Source of the DNA: Microbotryum silenes-acaulis
Lineage: Eukaryota; Basidiomycota; Microbotryomycetes; Microbotryales; Microbotryaceae
Length of the DNA stretch: 64,000 bases
Assembly: GCA_003665825.1 (NCBI GenBank)
Contig: QPFY01000011.1
Span: 1 to 64,000, forward strand
Reading direction: 5' to 3'
A model generated the notes under the pieces. The model saw only the letters and a program-made list of their open reading frames with translations. It made no database searches and was not told the DNA's origin. Made by a program: the position numbers and the translations under genes. Positions 44,787 through 56,210 of this stretch are shown here, piece by piece; position 1 is the first letter of the stretch, and each line of letters opens with the position of its first letter.

Positions 44787-46424
44787 ATGAGTCCCATGGG
44801 CAACGAAGATTTACGCGCAAGAGACGCCCAGACGTCTGATACCGGTGATAAGGGAAAGCAGCCTATCATTGAAGTTGTTGACAAGAGTCAGCAAGGAGAG
44901 CAGCCAGACACGATGTCCAAAGCACTCACGATGGACCAACTTCTCGCACGAAAGAGCGAACGCGAAGCCAAGGTCGAAAGCATCATGGCGGACCATACCG
45001 CCAGGATGGACAAGTGGAGCCAGAAAGCTGGCCCTAGCAAGGAACGAGACAATGATGACCTTGTCAAGCGTCTCGCCGATCAGAAATTGATTGAGCTGAT
45101 TCCGTTCCTCAAAGACAATCACCCAGACGCGTACTACGCGTTCCTGAACCGCAACAAAGACGAGAGTGAGGAAGACACCTCCCTTCTCGAAACTCCCACG
45201 AAGGCGGTAAAGAAGATCGTGGAAACGATCGAGCATCCGGCTGTCCTCGCCGGAATCTCGAATATCGCTGGAGGAATTCCAACGGACTCAGCTTGGCGAC
45301 GCCAAAGCTACAATACGCGCGAAACCCGAGGGGAGAAAACGCACCTAGTAGATACGATCCTCGAGGCGGCCCGAGCTAACAATCCCGCCCCTGAGAATCC
45401 CGACGATAACGGCTCCGATGACGGATCCGAGAGATCGAACAGAAGCAACGGGCGCGGACCAGCGATGAGGCCTCCCCGCGCTCTGTTCGACAGTGCGATG
45501 GCCCAGATTGGGGTCGCCAAAGCTCCCTCTGGCCGAAAGCTTCCCAACGTGCCTACACCTGCGAAATATTCAGGCACTAGTGATCAGCCCGAGCATTTGC
45601 GGGCTTGGAAATATGCGGTACAGGCTTACCTTTTGGGCAACGCACTCAACCCCGATTCGTGCCTCGCATTCACGCACATCCTGAACCTCACAGAGAAGCG
45701 TGCGAACGATTTCATGGCCAAACGCATCGTGCCTGAAGTTATGCGCGAATTCGACGAGAAGGCGGGGGGAACCAATCCCTCTCCGATCACATTCGACGAG
45801 CTCATCGAGACCTTCGAGAAGAAGTTCCTTGATCCTGAGTACAAACGCCGTGCAATCAGTGAACTCGAAAGTCTCCGACAACGAGACAATCGAGGAAACT
45901 ACGTACGAGTCCGAGAGATCGCCGATAAAATCGAAGACTTGTGCGAAAGCACCAACGAGCAAAGTGAATGGCAGATGAAGCGCTACTTCATCGATGCCGT
46001 CGACTACAAGAAGGGTCTCGTCGCCGCCCCGCGGTGCGTTAATTGTGTCGACCTACGGAAAAAAAATGTCGAGATTTGCAAAACCGCCTCACCTAAAAAC
46101 ATGGCTCGGGTCCCAGAATCTCGACTTTCACAAAGGCGCGTCGACGAGATTCTGGGTCCTAAACCGGTCCAAACCGCGCGCGCGCCTAGAAATGAATTCG
46201 GCCCAGCTGCAGGGGAGCTGCATTTTGCCGGCTGCAGCGCGACAGAGCGCGACGGACTGCGATGGCGGAAGGCGACCTGCATCCCTTCCTTTGACCAGCC
46301 ACTGCAGTACATCTTCGCTCCCCCATCCGAGTCCATCCACCATTCTTCGTCGGTCTGTGGATCTCAGAGCTCCAAGTGGATCGACACTCGAGTCTCAACA
46401 GCTGCAAGACTGCATCAACAGTGA
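44787..46424 (+). CDS. Retrotransposon Gag-like protein, right-arm copy
   Basis: The frame is open for about 545 codons from the first ATG at 44,787 and is identical in both arms. The N-terminal ~130 residues are charged and probably coiled (MADHTARMDKWSQKAGPSKE). The central part carries the Gag-type domain with the FEKKFLDPEYKRRAISELES segment. The last ~110 residues are unlike Gag and arise from a GC-rich junction that includes an inverted repeat (CCCAGAATCTCG at 46,112 and CGAGATTCTGGG at 46,145). No polymerase domains follow. Intact reading in two copies is compatible with recent duplication or with retained function. Confidence 0.75.
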   Translation: MSPMGNEDLRARDAQTSDTGDKGKQPIIEVVDKSQQGEQPDTMSKALTMDQLLARKSEREAKVESIMADHTARMDKWSQKAGPSKERDNDDLVKRLADQKLIELIPFLKDNHPDAYYAFLNRNKDESEEDTSLLETPTKAVKKIVETIEHPAVLAGISNIAGGIPTDSAWRRQSYNTRETRGEKTHLVDTILEAARANNPAPENPDDNGSDDGSERSNRSNGRGPAMRPPRALFDSAMAQIGVAKAPSGRKLPNVPTPAKYSGTSDQPEHLRAWKYAVQAYLLGNALNPDSCLAFTHILNLTEKRANDFMAKRIVPEVMREFDEKAGGTNPSPITFDELIETFEKKFLDPEYKRRAISELESLRQRDNRGNYVRVREIADKIEDLCESTNEQSEWQMKRYFIDAVDYKKGLVAAPRCVNCVDLRKKNVEICKTASPKNMARVPESRLSQRRVDEILGPKPVQTARAPRNEFGPAAGELHFAGCSATERDGLRWRKATCIPSFDQPLQYIFAPPSESIHHSSSVCGSQSSKWIDTRVSTAARLHQQ

Positions 46425-46493
46425 GTCAAAAAGCCCTCCTACTGTTCGTTCCGCGTGGTCTGGCTGTTCAGTGTTGACCCAACATTGACCCCG

Positions 46494-48968
46494 ATGGCAA
46501 TTGCAGTGCCTAGTCAGGACGCCCGGCGCTCGGACCAGATCATCTCGGGCGAGGCGTCGTCGGGGCCCGAGATCCGAAGAAGCGCGCGACTGATGCAGAT
46601 GCCCAACGCCGCGTCCCCCGCCCAAGCGGAATCGATGCGCGTCAACGCCAGAGACCGCGCGCCACGCCCGTCGGTTGGCACGTCTGCTCTTGCGCCCCCC
46701 GCCCCAGCCGCCACCCAATCGCTTCCGACCCACCTGCCCAGCTCGTCGGCTCGCGCCCCATTAACGCCGATACGCGGGCCCATCATCCACGACAAGACTC
46801 GGCCAGGGCGAGCAGGTCGCTCAAGCGAGGCCGTAGGCCTGTCAGGCATGTCGGGCCTCGTCGATGCTTTACCACGCTCGAGTCCGATGAAGTCGAGTCC
46901 CGTTGTGTCGATGTCGGCCACGGCGGAAGCGAGGGAGCAACAGCTCTTTGCCCACATGGGCAAACCTCGACTCTCGAAGGCGATGGACAAGTACTTTCTT
47001 GCCACGCCTTCGAAGTACGAGGCCAAGATCCCCCAGCCCACCAGACAATTGGGGACGGAGGCTGCGATGAGAGAGATCGCTAACGCGATCAAGGATGTGG
47101 TGAGTGCCCCGATGCTATCGCTTGGCTTCGACCGCACGAGTATGACTGACCACTGTGTCCCGATCATTGATGCACCCGGGTGTAGACTGGTGATCGACGT
47201 CTGGTCGGATGCGGCAACTCGGGTAGCCACATTAAGCTGGCGCCCGATCGCGGGGAGCAGGAGAAGACGCCCGACGCCGTCATATTGACGCATGCGGCGG
47301 TGGCCGCTTCCCCCGATCTTCCGTTCGTTTGGGCGCAGTCAGAGCACCCAAAGTCGACGGAAGGCACGCCCCCGTCGCCTCAACGCGCATACTCGCAGAT
47401 TGCAGTGGCGATTGAGGTGAAAGAGAGCGACACGAAGAGCGCAGAAGCGCGTAACCAAGTGCTTAGGCGGCTACACATGATCTGCACGACCGCGCTCCGC
47501 GCCCACGCGATCGGGGTCACCCTTTGCGGGGACGTACTTCAAGTCTACCTCGTCAACGCGTGTGGGGTGTTCACGACGAGCGCCCGCAGGTGCGGTGAGG
47601 ACGCGGTGCTGCTCCGGCGCGTGCTGTCACACCTCATCGAACTCGACGACAACGGGCTCGGGATGCTGGCCTCGACGAACGAGGTCGACGATGGTTTCGG
47701 CAATTTTGTCGTCTCGGACAAGTTTCTCCCACCCCGCGCCCACGACTTCGAGTCCGAGCTCGGCGATATCTCAGATCTCGAGATCCAGGAGCTCCTCTTC
47801 CGACGTCGAAGCTGCACGGGTCGTGCAACCTCCGCTTTCCGCGTTACCGCAAGACACGCGCCTGTCGACCCCACGTCGATCAGCTTGCCTACATCTTCCA
47901 CCGAGTACGCCATGACAGTCGCATGGGTCGAGCAATCCCGCCTCGACGATGCGATTGCCCTACGTCGCAAGATGCACGCTGCGTCGCGTATCGACACCGA
48001 GGGTTTAAGCCTTAGCGCCGGCATCTACCGGGACGACTTCCGCACGCTTCCAGCTTTCTTCGGTGATGATGAAAGCTTCGATGATATCGGGCCCCGGGCA
48101 CTCGAGGTGGTCTTCCACCGACAGTGTTATCGGCCCCTCAACACGGCGACCACGACCAGGGAACTCGCCCAGGCCGTACTTGGAGTCGTCAAAGGTGAGC
48201 ACGGGGATCAACTGGGCGGCCTTGCGTTTGCGCTCCCTAGCCGACACGCGCGTTCCCATGACAATGCAGGACACCGAAACCTCTACAAGCTGGGGTATAT
48301 CCACCGGGATATTTCGTACGGCAATGTCGTCATCGACCGCGACGGTTTCGGCGTCCTTATCGACTATCACCTCGCCGTCCCGCATGATCGACCTTGCACC
48401 GAGCTGCACCACAGAATACGATCCGTGCGTTCTCCCCTCTGTATGTTTCTCTGAATGAAATTTCTGACCAGCACTAACCTTTGGACTATACGACGTCTGA
48501 CAGGGCACCTGGCCCTACCTCGCCTGCTCGATCCTCGCCCAACCGAACGAGCCACTCGGTGTCGTCCATGAACGATGGCACGACATCGAGTCGCTGTTCT
48601 ACGTCGTGATGGAAGTTTCGTTCCGCGAGCCGTACCAGGGTGACGAGAAAGTCCTCGTAATGACGCCGAAGGGTGAAACCATCTGGCGGCGCTGGAACAG
48701 CCCAGAAGCGGACCAAGTCTATGTCTTCAAAGTTGTGCTTCGCATGGATCCGGAATACGAATCTGTACTCGAAGGCTGCGCACATCGATGGACAAACATC
48801 CGCCTACTCCTTGACATCTTGAGACGCAATTGTGGTCTTGATAACCAGCTCTATAATTCCAAGATGGCTGCGGTAGAGGCCAAGCTGGGGGAGTTGTGGG
48901 GTCCATCCAAGGCGATGTCGCACGAGTCCATAATCTCGGACATTGAGCAGCTGCTTCCCTTGCTCTAA
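46494..48968 (+). CDS. FunK1-type fungal protein kinase, right-arm copy
   Basis: Four exons 46494-47099, 47186-48194, 48270-48424 and 48504-48968 join in phase through GT-AG introns of 86, 75 and 79 nt; the product is about 744 residues. An apparent frame break near 47,230 disappears when the 86-nt intron (GTGAGTGCCC to GGTGTAG) is removed. An Arg/Ser-rich N-terminus (RRSARL) precedes the degenerate N-lobe. KGHRNLYKLGYIHRDIS and LIDYHLA give the catalytic and metal-binding residues. GTWPYLACSIL and HDIESLFYVVM are characteristic of FunK1. The kinase lies 70 bp downstream of the Gag ORF on the same strand. Confidence 0.85.
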
Positions 48969-50060
48969 AGTGACCAGCTTTGCACTGGGCTTAAATATGG
49001 TTGCTCGTTGTTAGTTCCAATTATTGCAATAGATGCCCAAGGTCATTTTCCGTCCGTTGCAGTATAATTCCCGGCTGGAAATAGGACTGCGCCAGCGGTG
49101 CCTTCATTCGGCTCGACTGTGCAGAGTTTCTGGCCTAAGTTGTAATCTGGGAGGGCCCTTACATCATTCACGTTTTGCTCATAGTAGGAGTGCTGTTTTT
49201 GGAAATGTATCAGGTGTATTGGCCTGTCCCATGTATCAAAACGCGTGGCCTTGAACCAACGAAATGAAACCCATAGCCCCGCACCAAAATCTTGTCTTTG
49301 ATCTCACTGACCGCTCGAGATTTGCCACACAACACCACCTCATTGCTTCATATCTTACTCGAACTCGATCCTGCGGTGCACACGTTGGATCATACAGTCA
49401 CAACTCGAGCTTCTCCACACCATTCGGCGTTGGACCGTGACGATCTTCTGCACTCTCAATCGATCTCGGCGATTCGCTCGACCAGCTTGATACGCCGTGC
49501 GATCAGCATCCCACATATGCGAGTTGCACGATCATACACGCGGCAGCAAACCTGGTCATTTGGTCGTGGACTGCGCTCAGCGACGCACGGTGTTCCATCT
49601 CCTCTCGCTTCGCTTCTTCTTGCAACTCACCTCGCTTGGTGTCGACAAACTCGTTTGGGCTTTACTAAGCGAGCAAACGTCTGCAAGGTCAGTGTGTATC
49701 TTCAACCTGAAGTTCTTCACTTGCTCCACCCCGCGTGTTGCAAGTGTGTGCACTATTGCTCATGTTTGATGGTTGATTTGCTCCACCAGGTCTCAGATTC
49801 CGGCCTGCGCTTAGATCGACTCTTCAGACTCCGACTCGCTCCAAACGGTTTCTCGCTCTCATGGATGAATGACCATCAACTCTTCCAATTGAGTATCCAG
49901 AGTTCTTCGGCGGGACCTGCTCTGCTCGACTTTGATCACCTCTCCATCGGCCCCGACCTCAACCCAACTTGGTACGACCGATCGCTCGTCAATGAGCATG
50001 CAGGCTCTCATCTTTGCCGCTGCTGCCTTCGCCACCCAAGACTTGACATTCGCCGATGAT
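48969..50060. repeat. Right-arm intergenic DNA and subtelomeric unit fragment
   Basis: 48,969-49,290 holds no gene. From about 49,297 to 50,060 the sequence is the reverse complement of the ~1.53 kb subtelomeric unit, broken off at its head (GCCGCTGCTGCCTTCGCC near 50,018). Mirror of 34,831-35,928. Confidence 0.75.
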
Positions 50061-52030
50061 CTGTGTGAGGAGGCTTCACCAACCATCCGAACTCTTCTGG
50101 GCCACCCACGCCCTGTCCGCTCTCCCCGAGATTGGGAACGAATGACCACCTAGACTCTTTGCGAGCGACGTTCCTCCCTTCCCTTCTTTCCCCACATATC
50201 TGACCTACGCATATGTCAGTATGTGCTCCTTGATGCAATGGTATTTGGTCTTTGAGCTCACATGTGCGTATCTGATCTTCTTGACCCCCTCCTTGCCGGG
50301 TTTTCCTGCGGCCTCCGATTTGGTGCTTCCGGGCAGGACCTGAACGGAATGTTCTTGTATTGAATCCAACATGAGAACTGGACTACTGACTGCTGAACGC
50401 AATCAAAAACGGGATGCCTGAGCACGTTGCAGTGATCTCTGCGGAGTCACCGGGTCGATTGTACTCCTCGCCGCTCCGAGTCACGCCGACCGAGCTGATG
50501 GCATGCTGCCGTGGTCCATTCGGAGTTGGCTTCAACCTTGTAGTTGCATCCCTAGCCTTCTTCTATAGGCTCTTTCGGACTCTAGCACTTGACTTGCGTG
50601 TGTAGGAGAGCTGCTTGGGGCCGCATGCCGTGATTCGACACCGAATTGTTTCCAGCTTTCACGCTAAGCCTGGTCGAACCTCAGCTGTGCGACCCGCATC
50701 CCTCACCCGGCCGACGATCCTGACTGAAAGTATGCTTTAACACTGCAAAGAGCAACATCAATTCTTCCGCCAACGTGGAGATCTTCTAATTTTGACAGTG
50801 CGTTGCGGAGCGTCGGAGGATCACTATCCGATCGACCAGCGAAAAAAAAAAGGAGCCGAGTTTGCGCGATCGAGAGGATCCCCGAGTCCTTGTGCGATCT
50901 TTCAACTCCTGATCAGAAGTGGAAATTGACCTCAACCCAGTGGTCATCGTGTTCTAAGTCTCTCAATCGTAGTGATACAATTTGTAGTATGCCAGAATTC
51001 GAGGCATATGGCTTGCAGCAGTGACCCGTTCGAAAGGACCAGATCGGCCTAGATCATGTGTGCTGCGGTATCAGTTTGGCTTTGTGATCTCAGTCGGAGG
51101 ACGCCGGCCGGATCCCGATGAAAATACTGCATCAACCTCGCAATTTAGCACCGCACGCGTATCAACCAGGGTTTTATATTCGAGTGCTGTGAGAGTGAGA
51201 AACATCTGTTGGCAGGATGGGCCTGCGAGAATGTGATCATTAGTCCTTAAGTTGTCTCTCGGCTCGGTGACCATCGACCCTTTTCGCCGACAGTGCTGAG
51301 TGGACCTTTCCCTCCGCACCCCTGTATTTACTCAAAGTGAAATATTCTGTACCGAAATCAAGTCGCAGATTGACTTTGCTTGGTCCCAACAGACCATCAT
51401 GGAACACGTTGAAGGCGGTCGACTCACTTGTCCGCAAACGAAGTGCCGGGGCATCTTTTCACCGACGACTTGACGGGGGAAACCTCAAGGGGTCTTCACA
51501 TGATCAGACATTATGAGAAAGCTCTTTCAATCTTTCTATGAATCTCCAACTCGGACACCGCGTTTCGGCCAGCGGTCTAATGAGATACGCTTCCAGAACA
51601 CGCCCGGCGTGACTGTTCAGTCTCGTCTACCGATGCGTGACTCATGATCCGCTCGCAGTCGGATCAAAGATCTGCACCAGGATCACATGTGTTTCCGCTC
51701 AAACATCCCTAGCCTTGGAGTAAAGAATGAGAATAGCACAGGCGTGCTCAGTGACCTGGACGAATCGACCAAGTTAAGTTTTTGCCGCGGACGCCGGCCG
51801 ACTCGTTCAATGGCCCCTGCGCTGACCTCCGAGGTACTCGGTCTCTCTGGCCCTGAAGGTTTCTCGCATCCTTGTTCAGTCTTCACAAAGATATGCAGCT
51901 TAGAGTTTTGACCGGACTCGATCAAATTGGAGACCGATCTTTCGGCCGAGTGGCACGTGGCAGTCCACGCACAACTTCGGGATCTTGCGCGGTCAGCTGA
52001 TTGGCTCGATCAAATAAGAACAAGACTTAA
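50061..52030. repeat. Right-arm subtelomeric module
   Basis: Mirror of 32,894-34,830. Related to 3,521-5,190 near the telomere. No gene is seen. The segment at 50,980-51,020 contains a short stretch missing from the left arm. Confidence 0.7.
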
Positions 52031-52057
52031 CCAGTGGGAACCCGTTAAATTAACGGG
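52031..52057 (-). mobile_element. Helitron 3' end: hairpin and CTGG terminus
   Basis: Read on the minus strand, CCCGTTAATTTAACGGG forms a hairpin, followed by TTCCCA and CTGG, which fits the Helitron CTRR terminus. The next base is T (TTAAGTC), as expected for insertion between A and T. The left palindrome arm shows the uninterrupted target ACATTAAGTC at 31,622-31,631. Confidence 0.85.
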
Positions 52058-54110
52058 AGGATGAAATGCAAATAGCAGGATAATTAACAGTCTGCATGAT
52101 TTCAGCGCAGATGTTAAGAAAACACCATACGAAGTACAGCAAAGATACAAAATACACTCCTCCTACATTCATCGCCAAAACAGCCTGCATGTCGCTTGTT
52201 GCCGGATTGACTTCAAACACTTGTGCAATGAGATCCGGACGGTTGCATGCTTTGTCATTCGGCCCGAGTGCAGCCTTGATTTTCGGTGATTCGGGGTCGT
52301 ACGTCATTGTGATGAGCAGCGGAGGCTTTCCATGTTTGACAACGCACGCCATCGCATCCTGGTATCGAACGTCCAATTTGATCCGGGGTCAGGCCGTTGG
52401 CAACAGCGTCGGTGATGCCTTGGGCCGTGGTGAGGCGGAGACTTTCTTGATGCAACCGGATGTAGTTGAGTCGATCGGTCTCGACTTGGGAGTATCCGTC
52501 GATCACGAACTCGAGGAAGAGACGCTGGGTGGCATGCGGAATCGAGAAGTAGTCGTCGCGTTCGTGCAAGGAATATGCAAAGAATTGGGAACGCGAAACT
52601 CGGGTTGATCCACCTCGACCCCTCTTGCTTGATCTTCGTCCTAGAATTTCGAACAATTTATGTCAGCCTGTGCTTGCGCCTTAGACAGAATGTAACATCA
52701 GAGAAAGAGCCGAAGACGCGTACGTTCACCACCACCATTCTCTTCGTCTCCTTCCTCGCCGTCTTCATCCTCATCGCCGCGGTCTTCGTCCTCCTCTTCG
52801 CCTCCGTCATCAAGACTGAGACCGGCAAGTACCTCGCGCGGTTGGACACCATTGCCGATCTGCTCTCGGTTTCTGGCGATTGGCAGCCCAGCTTAGCAAA
52901 ACCCGCAAAGAGGAATGTTGGGGTGGAAGCCATCTTCCCCTGCAGGAAATAGTAGTGGCTACTGGAGAGGCAACGCAGACGGATGGAGCGAGCTGATGAC
53001 TTGGTACTTGGGCCGACCATCGCAACATCGATCACCGTGCACCTGGAGAATAAGGTCTTGACGTCCATGATCTCCCGTGTTGGTGTCGGACTCGCAGATA
53101 AGCATCGCCATTTCCGTGCTTGACGTAGGAAGGTTGTGGGTGCGTCGGTCTCGGCCTGGTAGGACCCACTCTTTGGCCGTATCCCAACCCGCGCGGGCTT
53201 TGGCCGATGCGAACTCCCTCACAAAGCGATTGCCGGTGCGCAACATGGACTCGAGCTTGGTCAGCGTTGATCTTTGAATGCGAGTCTCTGCGCTGTCGGG
53301 TCCTTGAAGTCGTGTGTCGGTGGCCTCGGCCGGGTCGATCAGCCATGTCTGGGCAAAGGCTGGGCGTTGATTCACGGCAGGGATCAGGGCACCGAGTCGA
53401 TGATAGAGGCGGCCGAACACGCGAAACACGGGAGGTCCTAGAGTGCTCACTTGGGTTTGGTCCCAGTGGGCAGCGAGCGAAGTAAAGGATAGTGCGTTGT
53501 TGTAAGACCGGGCATTCTCGCGGAATGCTTTAGCGTCTGTGTAGATGCATCGCACAGTTCAGCATGTGGGCCATACTGCAGACAGATGTTGTTGGACGGA
53601 GCAACTGACCGCTATCCGAGCCTTCAAGAAGCTGCCGATACTCGAGATTGGGCTGGGGAGGGGGAGGCAGCTGCAGTTGCCCTGCGAGCAGCACGTGCTG
53701 AAGTGTCCGCTTCGTCCTTTGCACTTCCAGTGTCGAGCCTTGCAGTGGACACACACGGCCATCTGGGGCCGAGGTAGTCGCGGATGGGAACGTGGGGCTT
53801 GAGGGGTTTGAGCGCGATTCGAGCCCGGCGCACCCGCCTTTGCGGAGGAGGTGGTGGTGGGGCGAGCCCAGCGTCGAGTTGGCCATCGCGCTGACCACGC
53901 TGTCCGTTCTGCACAGCTGCACGGCGCGCTCGTATACGTGTCGCAATGCCGAGCTGTGCGGCGCCCAGCAGCGGGCGCTCGAGCAGGCCCATGGTACGGT
54001 GCCACCCTCGCGCCCAAGAACTTGGCGAGGTTGCGATGGCCCTCCCTGGCGACCTTTGGACCGGGGCATAGTAGCGAAGGTTTGTTCTTGAATGAGTGTC
54101 ACTAAAATTG
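52031..54110 (-). pseudogene. Helitron Rep gene with 3' terminus, decayed
   Basis: Minus-strand coding matches a Helitron Rep/helicase N-terminal half. In order it shows CVHCKARHW and STCCSQG (zinc-finger-like region), ENARSYNNALSFTSLAAHWD and PPVFRVFGRLYHRLGALIP, then RSQFFAYSLHERDDYFSIPH and RLFLEFVIDGYSQVE, and RYQDAMACVVKHGKPPLLIT. Introns such as 53,618-53,541 (GTCAGT to CTACACAG) are recognisable. At least two one-base deletions near 53,690 and 53,775 break the frame relative to the copy at 62.5-64 kb. Shortly after NRPDLIAQVFEVN the gene runs into the element's 3' end: the helicase half is absent. The element therefore cannot encode a full Rep-helicase. Confidence 0.85.
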
Positions 54111-55639
54111 GATGAGAGTGGGAGGGAGAAAGGAAAGGTTCGAGGGAGTGGCGCAGGATTATTTACGTGGTTTGTTTTGTTGTTCAGCCCCTAATGCCGG
54201 TGGTCGACTGCCGGACGGGCAATGACACGGCGGGCGCGCCGCATCACGTGACAGATGTTAGCCCTCGCCCCGCGCGTCAGCCGCCAGGCGCCAGGCGGAG
54301 CTGTGCTGTAGAAGCAATGTCGTGCAAAGCCACGCGCTTGCCGTCCATTAAATGCAATATAAGTGTAAGCATTGTTTGACGTCAACTGAAAAAGGAAAGA
54401 AAATACTGGGAGCGCTGTAGCTTCGTTGGAACGGCGCGGGAAATACAAAAGTCACCACAGGGCTTGTACATGACTTCTGATCGGAACATGGACACCACAG
54501 GCGGGTGCGGCAGACACAACAGTATGCTGGTACATCCACCACAGGCGGCCCTCCGGGCCGCAACCTAGTTAAAAACAACGATTTTAGGTACATTCCTTAA
54601 CTCACCTTTTTATTCTACTATCTATCTATCTACTTCTACTATCTACTAAAGACGTAACGGGAGACAAAGAACGTCAAAGAACGTCAAAGAACGAAAGACA
54701 AACCAACAGACAAACCATGTGGCGTGACGTCATAATAGTTTCGCTACTGCAACAGCTCTCGGTCCAGCGTGTCCCCTGAGCCAGCTAGCGCTGTTTCAGA
54801 AAGGGTCGGCCGGCCACAGGCCGTTTCGCCCACGTTCGCCGAGGTTCCAACGTTCGTCGAGGTTCCATTTCCCATCAAAGCAACCTGGCACATGATCCTC
54901 TGCTTCCCGAAGCAGACTGAGACATCCTGTTTTGCGTGTCTACCATATCGTAGCGTAGTTCCTTCAATCATCCAGTTCCTGCCACTGCCGAAATCTATGC
55001 CAGACCTCGGGTAGTGTCGGCCAGTGCGCCAATTCCGCCGTTAGGGGCCCCGCCAGCGTGTCACGGCTTGCCGACACTGGGCTTCACTCCACGACGTTCC
55101 GCGGCCTTCCGCGACATTCTATGAGCCCGGTTTAAACTGAGGCGCAGGCTTCTCCATCTTTCTCCCTCCTGCTCTTCACACCTTACCCATCGCACCTCAT
55201 CCCATCGCCACCTCGAGCTCGCGACATCCGAAGCGGTCGTCGTGGAAGCTCTGCAACGAGTACGGGACAAGTTTTCTCAAGAAATGGCTGCCGCATGCAG
55301 CATAGCTACGGATTCGAGTAAGTAACTTCATGAACTGTGCTCTTGGTGTAGGATTGTTCAGGAGCTAATGGAAAACTACCAAGCAGCAATTCCCTTCAAC
55401 AGGTCCTCTTTGAATGTCAACCCTCGAGTTGTTTCTTCACCATCAGCTGGTGACACTTCATGCGTGAGTTATCCCTGGCTGTGCAGTCTTAGATATGACG
55501 GAAAAACTGATACGAAAAACAGACATTGGACGTCAGTGACACAGCGGAAGGATTGACTTTGTACGGTTGAGATTCCGGGTCCATGGGACACTAAATGTGA
55601 GTCTTCACTGCCATTGCTACAGATGGACAACAGCAAGAA
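54111..55639. other. Intergenic region, no confident gene
   Basis: This stretch includes the upstream part of the Helitron, whose 5' end I cannot place. It has a CTAT-rich microsatellite near 54,617-54,650 and three tandem GTCAAAGAAC repeats near 54,670. A possible short exon starts at the ATG near 55,284 and stops at a GTAAGT donor near 55,318, but nothing downstream confirms a gene. Confidence 0.4.
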
Positions 55640-56210
55640 TACTGATAGTTGTAACGAATCACGCAAGAAAACAGGCTTTGGTTCCGTGAATTGCGGCTCA
55701 CCATCCCTCGGTTCGGTGGAGTGACCTTCGTGTTGGTATCGCGCTCCCACGTGAGCTTCTCCTGCCGGCGACCACGAGGAACAGATCCGGGTTAATCAGA
55801 CACGTTTATCCCGTCCCCGCGCTCGAACTGGACAATACGTCAATAGGCGAAAAAGTCGAATACTTCCGAGATCGAGCAATTCTGGCGCCCAAAAATTCGC
55901 AGGTGGATCAGATCAACGACATGGTGCTCGACCTGCTGCAAGACGAATCACTGTTCTTGATCGAGTACCTTCAGAGTCTCAACAGGTAAGAGTGTGTCTG
56001 GAGACGCCCGTCTTTTCTCACGGCCAGTTGTATGTCGCGTTGTCCCGAGCAACGAATGTGGAGGGTGTCAAAGTTTTGCTTCATCAGACTGAGAACGGAG
56101 AAGCGGATAATGTTGAAATCAAGAGTTACCTCAAAGCTCCGAGCACATCATCGGGCTCCCAGAGAACAAAAAAAGAGTTCAGTGATGAAATGAAGGCTCT
56201 GTACATTTGA
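55640..56210 (+). pseudogene. Helitron helicase C-terminal fragment
   Basis: The plus strand encodes [20 protein letters not shown], a Pif1-like Helitron helicase segment. After an intron beginning at GTAAGAGTG (about 55,987) it continues with VFSHGQLYVALSRATNVEGV, the terminal helicase motif, ending at a stop near 56,210. Only the C-terminal quarter is present. It is on the opposite strand to the Rep fragment at 52-54 kb and is not its missing half in situ. Confidence 0.8.

Larger units (their letters stand above)
42682..52017. repeat. Right arm of the ~19 kb palindrome
   Basis: Reverse complement of 32,894-42,215. Homology to the left side continues past the MULE insertion point, through AAATAAGAACAAGACTTAA, up to the Helitron end at 52,031. 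The right arm therefore preserves the site as it was before the MULE insertion. It contains a MULE copy, leader, Gag, kinase and subtelomeric modules in mirrored order. Confidence 0.95.

Noticed and set aside
47186..47300. A frameshift splitting the FunK1 kinase into two genes
   Set aside because: Removing an 86-nt GT-AG intron at 47,100-47,185 joins the two frames exactly, in both arms.
32894..52017. The palindrome as a folded-read assembly artefact
   Set aside because: The arms differ by insertions, an indel and a patch of substitutions, and have different flanking insertions. Reads across the centre would still be needed to close the question.
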